Source of the DNA: Lithodes maja
Lineage: Eukaryota; Arthropoda; Malacostraca; Decapoda; Lithodidae
Direction: 5' to 3'
DNA: 64,000 bases
Assembly (NCBI GenBank): GCA_037953745.1
Contig: JBAKBP010007601.1
Coordinates: 34,323 to 98,322 of the forward strand
Below are positions 41,201-50,904 of the stretch, piece after piece. Every line of letters starts with the position of its first letter. The first letter of the stretch is position 1. The notes beneath the pieces were generated by a model. The model did no database searches. It had not been told where the DNA came from and saw only the letters and a program-made list of their open reading frames with translations. Position numbers and translations under genes: made by a program.

Positions 41201-41280
41201 GGTCACTTCACAAGTCGGCGATTTTCATCAGATGGGCATGCGATCCATCTGAAACAGTAAAAAAGTAATATTAGATATAC

Positions 41281-41719
41281 ACCGCAGGCAGAGAACAACA
41301 GTGATGATAGCAGCGAAAGTGAGGACAGTGATTCTGATAGTGGCTCATACAGTGAATCATGTAGTGACAGTGAAGTGGCAGATTAGTATGTACAATTAGT
41401 ATAATACAATACAATAACAATACAATATACAATACAATACAATACAATAACCATTCCAGTGAATTTGTAATGCCAGGATTAGTGAAAAAGGACACCTCAT
41501 TCGTCCTTGTAGCTCATCTGATGCCAGAGATATTACATTTCATGTTTTTCAAGATGGCGTTGGTGGCCATTTTTAATATTGGGCTCTAGCAGAGTTAGCA
41601 GTAATTTTTCAGAGGGGCATAGGAGCTAATTTTCCTTTAAAATGGTTCAGGTTGTCAAATCCATCGAGAGAAAAAGGTAGAAACAAAATGGTCACGGATT
41701 CCAAGCAAATGACCCTACT
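41281..41719. repeat. Right terminal inverted repeat
   Basis: Reverse complement of 36701-37138. On the plus strand it encodes a second copy of the acidic C-terminus (AENNSDDSSESEDSDSDS... VAD stop, 41289-41388) that is not attached to any gene body. Confidence 0.9.
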
Positions 41720-41735
41720 ACGGGTACTATAGGGT

Positions 41736-41736
<1 letters not shown>

Positions 41737-41787
<51 letters not shown>

Positions 41788-42700
41788 CAATTAGTTTAAC
41801 CAGACCACCGAGTTCCCAGATAGAACTCCTACAGGGCTGGCCCGAAGGATTAGATCATGTGTGATCAATCAAAGTAGAAATGGAAAGATCAGGAAGGGAT
41901 TAAATGAAGCAAAGGAGAGAGAGGAGTCTTTTAGGAAGCGGAAAAGTCGGTAGGAGAAGGACGGAGATTCTGCTAGTATGGCACAAAGGTCGTTATTGCC
42001 AAAATAAAAAAAGTGTAGGCGGGAATACTTTCGACAGTCTGTAAAAATTGGCGAATCGTCAGAGATGTGCCGCATGTGGAACACTGAGGTTGAAGACCGT
42101 GTGGGGACGACATCAAGTAGCCATGTGTTAAACGTGTGACCAATCCGGAGATGGGTCAGAAGAACTTCGCAATGTCGGGTGGAATGAAACGATGATTGCC
42201 AAGGGCCGACTGTAAATTTCACAAGGCGAAGGAAGTTTGTGGCAGGGGATTGAGAGGACCAAAATATTTGCCATCGCTGAGTAATAACTTGTCGCAGTCG
42301 TTGACTGGTAAAGCATCATGGGTGACCGGTAAGTCTACGGACTCCTTTGCAATCCGATCGGCAACTTTGTTCCCCCGGATGCCGACATGGGCAGGCAACC
42401 AGCAAACTTGAATGGTGAATCCACGGGTATACAGGGAATGGAAGGACCGCTGGAGATGTTGTACAACTTTATTTTGCGGATCGAACATCTGGAGGGCAGC
42501 TAGTGCACTCTGTGAGTCATTATATATAACATACCTCGATGGTGGAGAGTCGTGAATTATATCAAGTGCAGCACGTATGGCATATATATAACTCCGCTGT
42601 AAAAACAGTAGCCTGGGGTGGGAGCGAAAACTGTATTCGCGTAGTGGGGGACACTGCAGCACAACCGACACCCAAGAAAACTTTGGAACAGTCAGTGTAA
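41737..42700 (-). mobile_element. 5'-truncated LINE with RNase H, poly(A), TSD AGGGTC
   Basis: The T-run 41738-41783 is the poly(A) tail of a minus-strand insertion. The coding part holds a C-terminal RNase H: YVIYNDSQSALAALQMF and VCWLPAHVGIRGNKVADRIA carry the Asp and His/Asp signatures, followed by a TNF/LRIGHT C-terminal region. Flanks AGGGTC (41731-41736, 42701-42706) form a TSD within the minisatellite. RNase H places it with I/R1/LOA-type LINEs, distinct from the RTE and CR1 copies here. Confidence 0.88.
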
Positions 42701-42905
42701 AGGGTCTCTAGTATACACTATACTCAGCCTATAGTATAATACATGGTACACTACAGTTAGTAGGCCTACACACTATAGACCCTATACTCAGCCTATAGTA
42801 TAACTATAATATACTATAGGGTCTCTAGTACACACTATAGACCCTATACTCAGCCTATAGTATAACTATAATATACTATAGGGTCTCTAGAGACTCGAGT
42901 ACACA
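42701..42905. repeat. Minisatellite, continuation of 35890-36700
   Basis: Same AGCCTATAGTATAATACATG and GGTACACTACAGTTAGTAGG units, with CTATAGGGTCTCTAG. It shows that the long-TIR element and the LINE were inserted into one array. Confidence 0.9.
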
Positions 42906-43240
42906 CTATTCCCATGAAGGGGGTGTTGTTTGCTGGACCCCTTCTCCCTCATGTTTATCCCCATTAGATTTGGTAATTTAAGACGTTTGCCACATTAGTT
43001 TAGCAATTTTAAGACCTTTTGCCCCCATTGCTTTGTCAATTTTATGACCTTTCATGCCATTTAGGTTTCTATTTTTTTTCCTGACGAGCGATAGCGGCCC
43101 TGTAATTTAGGAGAAACTGGCCTTTGGCCAGGGCATTTTTATATAAAAAAAAAAATACAAATATGTCGAAGGGGGAGGGGTCTTGTTTTTTTTTAAAAGG
43201 GGTCAAGGAAGCAAGCTAAAAAATAAGGTACCGGTAATTC
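42906..43240 (+). repeat. Single-arm copy of the foldback repeat family
   Basis: CCCTCATGTTTATCCCCATT, TTTAGCAATTTTAAGACC, GACGAGCGATAGCGG, CCTGTAATTTAGGAGAAAC and GGCCTTTGGCC appear in the order seen at 10013-10250. No inverted partner is found nearby. Confidence 0.7.
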
Positions 43241-43439
43241 TGCAAAACAACAACTCCTGTTATTTAATTTGTATTTATTTTTATTTTCATATTGTAATGG
43301 TTTGTAAGTTTGTATTTTATTGCTAGAAAGTGTGGAAAGCACTTTTTATTAGCATTTGCAATGTTAATTGTAATTCCGATACCCCAACAATTTAGGGGAG
43401 AGTTTGGGAATGCGGGGTTTACTCGATTTAGTAAACTTT

Positions 43440-43490
43440 GAAAAGACATTACCCTAACCTAACAACCTTACCTAACCTATCCTAGCATTA
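43440..43490 (-). repeat. Short TTAGG-type (CCTAA) imperfect run
   Basis: ACCCTAACCTAAC...TACCTAACCTATCCTA holds about five imperfect CCTAA words. TTAGG is the usual arthropod telomere repeat, so this may be an interstitial relic, but it is short enough to arise by chance. Confidence 0.35.
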
Positions 43491-43534
43491 TGGGTGGGGA
43501 CTGCCGCCCCCACACCCCCGCTGGTTAGGTATTA

Positions 43535-44040
43535 ACCCCTTACGGACGGGGATGTTTGTAACTTCTACTACCTTCCAGGCGGTCATATTTACCCTAAACG
43601 AGATTCATTCCATGCTCTTTTTCATGCATAAACTAGAGCCAGAGCGTAATACAATTATGTATCCGTGAAAGGGCGATAATAGAGCTTTCCAATGACACCT
43701 GAATCATCCTTGTACGACCACGGGTTATCCTGTAGCGATCGCGCAACGAGAGGTGAAAACCCTAAAATACGGTAATTTCCCCAGTTTTTTCCTGGTCTCG
43801 CGAGGCCGTGGGTGTGGAATGTTGCAGAGGTGGTGTCAGTCGCGGCACTAGGGCCGTGCCGAACGGTCAGAGCCCGCCTATCGTCCTCCCAACGCGTGGA
43901 CTCTCTCTCAGAGCCGATAATGTGCTCAAAATCACGTCCGAATATTGTCGGGCACCGCAGGGGTGGCCATTATTCTCTCTGTCGGGCGGCGCGGCTCGAG
44001 TGTTAAATTAATAAAAGATTAACGGGCGCCAAAAGAAAAG
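43535..44040 (+). repeat. Dispersed repeat, GCGGGGTGTTT family copy
   Basis: Parallels 5385-5830: TTTTCATGCATAAACTAGAG, CGTGAAAGGGCGATAATAGA, GCTTTCCAATGACACC, CGCGCAACGAGAGG and CTCTCTCTCAGAGCC. Non-coding. Confidence 0.6.
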
Positions 44041-44795
44041 TCGATGAAGTCTACGGTGTTTACTCCACAATCTTCAGCTTTGGCTGTCAATAACAGGAAA
44101 GTAGGCTACCAACAAAAATGTACTGACGTCTTGTAGGTGAAGCTCCACTCTGATTGGCTACTGAACATCGGGGAGGAGCCTCCCTACAAGGAGGCTAGAA
44201 TGTAAACAAAGTGTCCTCGACTGTCCTGGCTGAACAAAAACATTTTGTAGGGGAGTGAAAAACAAATTGACAAAATAAGAAAAGTACCGTAGCACTTATC
44301 CGCGCATCAGTAAGGTCCCCGAGTAAGGTAAGTGCGGAAAAAAATAATTCCATAAGACAGGAATCCCGTAATCGAGGAATTCTTGTTCTGCAGAATACCC
44401 AAAAATAATATATAAAATAAAATAAAACAAATAAATGAATATAATCAAGAAGGTATGAACAGGGTAGTGTCCATAATTTACCCACTATAAAGGTGTATTG
44501 GTATTAAAAAACCCATATAATATAAGGATAAAATGGTAAATCACTAGCAATGGAAGATACCTATTGGTTTTATATAAAGGTATAGGCCTATTAGTAGTTT
44601 TATACACATCTAATATCAGAATACAGGTAGGCTACACCATTATCAATATACCAAATTATTTCATTTACAGATCAGACCTTAGGTGAACAAATTAAGAGAC
44701 TGACCTAGTCACGTATATGTTTGTATCACACCCTTGGTGTTGGCTACAGTATAGAGGCCTATTAGAGAACTTACTCAAAATATATACAAAAACTG

Positions 44796-44845
<50 letters not shown>

Positions 44846-44940
44846 AATAAACTTTACTGAATATCAATAAAACCGTAATATTCAGTTAGCTTTATGGTAT
44901 CAGTATTATGATCATAGTCTTGTCATTAAAAAAAAAGCGA
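44041..44940. other. No gene recognised; ATA microsatellite at 44797-44842
   Basis: The left part has a CCAAT-like TGATTGGCT (about 44151) and a hairpin GGAGGAGCCTCC, but no coding frame follows. The ATA/GATA microsatellite occupies 44797-44842. The minus-strand frame 44195-44485 is hydrophobic but lacks any supporting signal. Confidence 0.45.
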
Positions 44941-44967
44941 ATTAATATAGAAAATGAGAGAACTTAC

Positions 44968-45165
44968 TTTTTACCAAAGATGCCCTTGAGCTTGCCAAAA
45001 AAAACCCGACTCGGAGGCAGTGGTGTTGGTAGTCCCGTTGGTAGCCTTGCTGGTAGCGTTGGTCGCCTTGTTGGTAGTGTTGGTAGCCTTGTTGGTAGTG
45101 TTGTCTGCAGTGTTGGTAACATGGAACACTGCCACCACACACAGCAACACCAACACCCACCTCAT
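44968..45165 (-). CDS. Possible small secreted Asn/Thr-rich protein
   Basis: This is the most gene-like non-transposon frame here. The minus strand from the ATG at 45165 encodes a classic signal peptide (MRWVLVLLCVVAVFHVTNT, about 19 residues). A Thr/Asn-rich spacer with five N-glycosylation sequons of NTT/NAT/NGT type follows, then TASESGFF. At an eight-T run (44997-45004) the frame continues to a short W-ending tail with a stop at 44971. One base out of phase, the same DNA encodes a Phe/Gly/Lys-rich basic tail ending in a stop at the same place. Just before the ATG is a good splice acceptor (TGTTTTGTTACAG), and after the coding end lies AAAAAGTAAGTT, a good donor. The secreted product is unknown. 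The basic amphipathic-looking alternative tail is reminiscent of host-defence peptides, which is inference only. Confidence 0.5.
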
Positions 45166-45249
45166 CCCTCTGTAACAAAACACATAGGACTTAACTCAAG
45201 AACGGCGAGCGTCCTCATATAAGTCTGAACCCTACGAGGGCGAGCGTCC

Positions 45250-45830
45250 TCATATGAGCCAAGGCCTAAAAATAGCCTCTTAAAAGACCCCAGTAGCACG
45301 TATCAAAACAAAGGAAAATGTGATTAAGTGAGATAATTCCCCTCCATACCTCCTACCAATCCTCCACGTGTCAAACCCCCCCCCCCCCTCTTCAATTATC
45401 ACCTATTTTTCTTCTTATTCCCTTGTTTATCGGTTTGTTTTCCGTGGCAATACCTCCCACCCGGTTTCAAGGTCATCTGGGACGCATATAGGGAGCGGGG
45501 TAAGATAGAGACAGCACTAGCAAGACATCAGTCTCGCTTCAGGCCTCGAGAGGGGAGGGTGTAGGGCTCCCGCAGTTCTCACCTCATGACTGGACGGTCG
45601 GCAATAATTTGTCTTTTTCACCCCACCCCACCCCCAAATACTATTCCCACTTGTTTTATTGTTACAATATGTTAATATCTTCATATTTAACGTAAAATAG
45701 GCGCATATGAATAAGTAATAACGATATTTATTGTAAAATGACGAAATTCGTCGGGATTTACCCACAATACCTTAGCCCAGCGAGATGTTTTAACCTCTTA
45801 ACTGCGCAGCTATGGTATTTGAAAGTGCCC
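45250..45830 (-). repeat. Dispersed purine-rich repeat, inverted arm
   Basis: The reverse complement parallels 45860-46425: CATATGCGCCTATTTTACG, CAATAAAACAAGTGGG, GACACGTGGAGG, AATTATCTCACTTAA and CTACTGGGGTCTTTT. It ends next to the putative secreted-protein gene. Confidence 0.75.
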
Positions 45831-45859
45831 GCCATGCGAAGGTATTCTGATTCATTCCT

Positions 45860-46425
45860 CACTAAAATCGTTAATTTACCATATATATAATTAACATTTA
45901 TCCATATGCTCCTATTTTACTTTTAATATGAACATATGAACATGGGAAAGCAATAAAACAAGTGGTAAAAGTAATTGGTTGGTGAAAATTGTATATTTTA
46001 GCCCCGCGGTCGTAATCTGACCTTGAGCGGTGAGGACGGTAGGCTACTGAGAGACAGGCGGAGCTTTCAGACTGGCTTGCAGGGTCGGAGATACACTCCT
46101 CCACCACCCCTCTCTCTTTTACACCCGTTCTCGCATGAAAATATTCGATAAATAGCGGGAATAATAGAGAAAATACCTGATAATTGAGGAGGGGGCAAAA
46201 AGGGGGGTGGAGGGGAAAGGGGGGGTTGGGACACATGTGTAGGAGCGGTAGAAAGTAATGGAGGGAAATTATCTCACCTAAACACAAATTGCTTTGTTTT
46301 GAGTGCCACTGGGGTGTTTAAAAACATTTTTTTTTTAGGCTGTGGATCTCAAGTCTTGCCGCATTCGCCCAGTATAACCTCTTAAGAGTCTTCCCGTAGC
46401 TCCCGGGTTAAATACCATAGGCTCG
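45860..46425 (+). repeat. Dispersed purine-rich repeat, direct arm
   Basis: From TCACTAAAATCGTTAATTT to CTCCCGGGTTAA. It forms an inverted pair with 45250-45830 around a centre near 45845 and also matches 39436-39990 and 3640-4110. Confidence 0.75.
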
Positions 46426-46694
46426 CCGCGCTCAGGTTAATAGGCGAGCCCACAGAAACCACGTCTGACTTTTTTTTCTGGTTAGATAAATGGACGAGTT
46501 AATGGGAGGTTAAGAGACTTAATTATGTTGCTTCCATTTCTCGGTTAGTTCTTCAGAGCGGAGTTCGCAACTAAATATATATTAGGCCTATGTTATCGGA
46601 AAAAACAAAAATAATGGATAACTTTCTAGAAAACTGCACCTACAGTAGGGTAAGACGGGGTAATTTCGCCGCTACGCTAATAATTTTCATTCGG

Positions 46695-46815
46695 TTGCAG
46701 TTTGGCTTAGGTTGTAGAGCAGTTTTGGCTTAGGTTGTTGAGCAAGTTTGGCTTAGGTTGTATAGCTAGTTTGGCTTAGGTTGTAGATCTAGTTTGGCTT
46801 AGGTTGTGTTGCAGT
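46695..46815. repeat. 22-bp tandem repeat, about 5 copies
   Basis: Unit TTTGGCTTAGGTTGTAGAGC with small changes, inside the TA-flanked element. Confidence 0.85.
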
Positions 46816-46999
46816 TTCGCGGGACCTGGCGCCGGGGCTAGCGGCGCATCTGACAGTATGGTCGGGTGTGTGTGGGGGTGTTTGTGGGTGAGTTTGTATG
46901 TGGGTGTGTACACTGTGGTGGTACGTGAGACACAGTGTTGGTAGTAGCGGTCAGCTGCTGCCTGGTACTTTGCACTAGCACCCTACACGCCGCACCCAC

Positions 47000-47175
47000 A
47001 CGAGACACGTCCACACAGTCCACACCCGCACTATATACTTCCACACCCGCACTATATACTTCCACACCCGTAGGTCTAATAAATACGTCCACAACCGCAC
47101 TAGACACGTCCACACCCGCACTACATGTCCACAACTCCACACCCGCACTAGACACGTCCACACCCGCACTAGACA
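47000..47175. repeat. Minisatellite of CACACCCGCACTA units
   Basis: Units such as CCACACCCGCACTATATACT and GTCCACACCCGCACTAGACA, period 21-24 bp. Stop-free frames on both strands (TSTPALDTSTPAL and others) are by-products. Confidence 0.85.
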
Positions 47176-47660
47176 CAGTGGCGCCTAGGCCTACATGTGT
47201 GACACACCTGCATCTCTGCCCACCCTGTTCAGTTGTGTGTGTGCGTGCAACGTTTTTCTATTGGCATGTTTAGTGTCAGTTTGGGTTTGTGAATGTTTTC
47301 ATTGCTTTTACCTGCGCGCTAGTGTTTTGTCTAGCCATTAATCATATAATGTTATCTAGTTTACTAGCTAGATGATGCGTAAAATAGGTCGCGGAGAAAT
47401 TACCCCGCCCGGCGGGGTAATTTCGCCGCGAGAGTAACTTTAAAAAAAAAATCGGCAGCATGACCAAAATATTATATATTTTTTTTGTTTTTTGGGCATC
47501 TATAGCAGAAAGGCTGAATGTATAGATAAAAAAAAATAAAAATAAAATTCCATTTGTGGCAGTTTCTATTCGTCAAAAACCGTGATTTTCGGAGAAATTA
47601 CCCTGTCTTACCCTATATACTTTTGTTCAAGCTACAGTTATTCCTTTTCGTTTATAATAT

Positions 47661-49554
47661 TGTTACGTCCTGAGATATATAAACACTGGGCTCTTTCTAT
47701 TGGACTAGGTATGCGGCAACAAGCAACAACGGAAAACGCTAGATCCAACCCTTATCTGTAAACCCAGGCAACAAACCACCCTAAACCGTCAAGAGTCCTG
47801 CCGGGACAACGAGGTATCCTATGACTCGGTTACAGGGTGCACGCACTATAGACTGCTGATAGTCAAGCAGGCTATATAAAAGATCACACAATTAAGTTGA
47901 CTTAAAGCTTCAAGGAAAAGATAGATAACGGAATTAAATTGCAGAAACAATTTAATAACAAACTAGAAGAAAGTACATTTAACGTTACGTTAATTAATAC
48001 AACTAATCACCCCTGCGTGAAAGAAGGTGAAAGCAAACAGTCCTCAAAACATCGTACAGGTAGACAAGATGCAGGTTTCTAAACTGCATGCGGCTACTGT
48101 AGGATCTGATGCTTAGCAAAGAAAGTAAGTTACGGATTTAGAGAACTCTTAACTCATAAGCAGGAATAAATACTAGTGATAGGCCATACAGTGTATAATG
48201 GCATAGGTATAATTAAATAAAGGTAGCAACTCGCAACATAACCACATACAGGTGTGCTTCTCACTCTTAGTCAGGCAAGCCTGCTCGGACAGAGTGTCTA
48301 AGCCACACCCTGACTCACAATGCTCACAAAAACGGTAAACTGTGGCACAATAACAAGCATGCAGAGATGATAAACCTCTAGCTGTTAATCTGTCAGGTGG
48401 CAGAGGTCTAGCCAGAAGGATATAGGCTTCGGATACCCGGGCTGAGCCACCTGCTCTAGCCTAGGGACGTTCCCAAGTCTGTGCGCCAAATTACTCTAAT
48501 TGAAAGGGTGCTCTCTTGAAAGACTCAGATCGCAAGTATCTGACTCTCTCCTGGCGACCCTAAAACAAAAGCAAGACGTGCTAGCGCAGTGCTGAGTGGA
48601 CTAGGCAAGGGCCCTCACACAATACAATGCTAGACACACAGGGACACAGACAAGAAAATGCCCCCAGACTCCCACGGGTATCCTAGTAAAGTCGTGAGGG
48701 TCCACAGGACTCGCACCAGCAGACTTTACTTAAAGGATCGCAAAAAGCCTCCCCTCCGGTCTAGCCCCTGCTAACCTGACACAAGAACACACTAGCAAGC
48801 ATGAAACCACCAAATATGAGACAAGAAAAAAGCTTCCTAGGTCTCATTAACAATTAAATCTCTGCATAAGGCCCAAAATCCTATCTAATTATCTGAGAGC
48901 TCATCGTTAATACAATAATAGATATAAGGTCTACCAAGGGGATGGGATAATTAAATAGATTGGTGAAGTAGTGGAAGGAAGGTATACAAAGTAAGAGAGA
49001 AAGTTTCTAAGTGGGGTTGAGAGGGATAGATATCAAGGGGGTCCGAAGGGTACGACAGTGAGGTGAGCTCTGAGTCTTGAATCTGTCTGGACCCCACCCT
49101 AGGCATGCAAAATACAACCCATGCTTGGCAACACTCAACACAGTTGCCGGGTCAAAATCCTCTACCCCTTGCGTGAGTCGAAACTAAGCCTAACGTTGCA
49201 ATCAAATTGGCAACATCAGGCTCGTCCCAAGCTAGACTCTCCGCGTGAAGCAACGTCCCCCAGCCGGTCTCTCTCTCCCGCTCGTCTCCTCCCACTCTCA
49301 CTAGACTTACATCTTATATATTATAATGAAACAATCAACTATCGAGAATAAAATATACTAAGATGTGTTTGTTAAGAATAAGGGCAGCTTCAAGCTGTGA
49401 AACAACATAAGAATATCCCAGACATTAGTTACATTGTCGTAGGATATATACTAAGGAAAAGCCGGCCGGCCGGCTGCCGCCAGCCGGTTTCTAAACGGCT
49501 GGGCAGCCGACGCGCGCGCATGCCCGCACGTGGCTACTATGCAGAAGCGTCACA
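47661..49554 (-). repeat. Gypsy A 3' LTR, 1894 bp
   Basis: Starts TGTTACGTCC and ends GCGTCACA, the same termini as the LTRs of element B (TGTTACGACC...GCGTCACA). Elsewhere the two LTR families share only patches such as CTCTCTTGA and CTCTCCTGGCGA. CACACCTCCCCCAAGA follows immediately, with the polypurine tract. Confidence 0.85.
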
Positions 49555-49565
49555 CCTCCCCCAAG
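49555..49565 (-). promoter_or_regulatory. Gypsy A polypurine tract
   Basis: The minus strand reads CTTGGGGGAGG, immediately before the 3' LTR. The identical tract precedes the 3' LTR of element B (52747-52757). Confidence 0.8.
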
Positions 49566-49880
49566 ATATAAGACCCTTGACTAAGTTCTTCATATCTAAC
49601 AGAAAGCTTCTCATAGTACCACACACTGTTGCGACACAAGGCACTATATATAAAAAAAATAAAGACTGTTGCGCTCCACCGAGCAAGTTCAACTAACTTG
49701 GCGACAATAAGCGAAAACATTCAACTTAGATACTGCTACACCATCTTATACAAAATTCTACACGTTATAAAAATAAAGAGTTTTTATAAGGTTTTTGCTT
49801 TTTTAATTTGTTTTTTTCGGCTGAACTACAGTGACAGCCTATTTTCCTCCACACTTAACAACCCTCAATCCTGTGGCAGT

Positions 49881-50767
49881 CTAACCAACATCATCCACCC
49901 TTGATAGACAATCCGCTATCACGTTATCAGAACCGACAATATGGCGTATGTCCAGATTATACTCCTGAAGCATGAGTGACCACCTGGTCAGCCTCATATT
50001 CCGGTTATGAAACTGATTCAAGAATTTCAGAGGGTGATGATCGGTATAAACCACTACGACTGGTCCGAAAGCAGGAACATATACATCGAAGTGCCTGAGC
50101 GCCAGCACTATCGCCAGGAGTTCTTTTTCAATTACAGAGTAATTCCTTTGTGCACTATTGAATTTTTTACTGTAAAAACTCACTGGATGTTCGATACCTC
50201 TGAGTATGGGGTGGGTACATAACAGGTGTTTCACCAAGGAAAACGCCTCTGCACACTCAGGAGACCACCGGAACTTCTTGTCCTTAGATAATAAGTCGGT
50301 TAAAGGTGCAAGTACAGTCGAATAGCCTTTGATGAAGCGACGATAATAGCCTACCATACCTAGAAACCGCATGATTTGTTTCTTAGTCGTAGGCTGGGGA
50401 CACTGATCGATGGCTTTGATCTTTGTCTGTGGAGGGCACACCTGACCCATCCCCACCTCGAACCCCAGGTACAAAACTGTGGCTTTGACAAAATTGCACT
50501 TACCCAGGTTTACCACCAAACCTGCTTCATTCAGTTTATTAAAAAGTTGTCCAATGTGAGCACAGTGACTGTTAAAATCATCGTCGTATATTATGACATC
50601 ATCTAGGTACACCGTACAGTTGGGAATGTCGGCTACAATGTCGTTCATTAATTTCTGAAACATTGCAGGGGCATTTTTCAGCCCGTATGGCATAACATGG
50701 CAACGATATGTGGCACCGTCCACCACAAACCCACACACCTCTCGCGCTCGCTCAGACAAGGGCACTG
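49881..50767 (-). CDS. Gypsy A reverse transcriptase (C part) and RNase H
   Basis: LSERAREVCGFVVDGATYRC, VMPYGLKNAPAMFQKLMND, CTVYLDDVIIYDDDF (YLDD catalytic site) and CNFVKATVLYLGFEVGMG are the RT palm and connection. RFLGMVGYYRRFIKGYS leads to RNase H with HPVSFYSKKFNSAQRNYSVI, ELLAIVLALRHFDVY and VVVVYTDHHPLKFLNQF. It ends DCLSRVDDVG stop, the element's last coding sequence, since integrase is upstream. The N-terminal RT is at 59728-60050. Confidence 0.95.
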
Positions 50768-50904
50768 CGTTCAATCCTGGTGCCCTTATTACCAAAAAGA
50801 TATAAACAAGCTAGAACGAGTTCAACGTAGAGTTACCAAAATGATACCTAGCCTAAAGAACAAACCATACGAAGAGCGTCTTAGAGAATTAAATCTATTT
50901 CCTT
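50768..50904 (+). pseudogene. CR1-like LINE C-terminal fragment, first part
   Basis: VQSWCPYYQKDINKLERVQR, RVTKMIPSLKNKPYEERL and RELNLFP are the terminal region of a CR1-type RT protein, as in the copy near 30090. It is cut after the Phe-Pro codons by gypsy B and resumes at 59198. Confidence 0.88.

Larger units (their letters stand above)
36701..41719 (-). mobile_element. Long-TIR element with zinc-finger/nuclease-like gene
   Basis: About 5.0 kb bounded by inverted repeats of ~435 bp (36701-37138 and 41281-41719), outermost AGTAGGGTCATTTGCTTGG, about 97 percent alike by eye. Both flanks are the same minisatellite, so the unit moved into an existing array. The interior carries one minus-strand gene in pieces (41250 to 37034). 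Younger insertions lie inside it: a hAT-like MITE (40445-40804) and a dispersed repeat (39436-39990). TACTAT occurs near both outer ends but is offset on the right, so a TSD is not proven. I do not recognise a named transposon superfamily. Confidence 0.7.
46648..47613. mobile_element. TA-flanked non-autonomous element, mariner-like ends
   Basis: The left end GGGTAAGACGGGGTAATTTC and the reverse complement of the right end GGGTAAGACAGGGTAATTTC are near-perfect TIRs. TA lies on both sides (46646-46647, 47614-47615), as for Tc1/mariner-type insertion. The interior has no transposase but holds two minisatellites and, at 47388-47432, a palindrome built from two further copies of the TIR sequence (AGAAATTACCCCGCC / GGCGGGGTAATTTCGCC). 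Confidence 0.75.

Noticed and set aside
44195..44485. Hydrophobic 96-codon minus-strand frame as a second exon of the secreted gene
   Set aside because: No acceptor or frame continuity that I could support.
46935..47273. 112-codon frames on both strands, Ser/Thr/Pro- or Val/Asp-rich
   Set aside because: By-products of the CACACCCGCACTA minisatellite inside a non-autonomous element.
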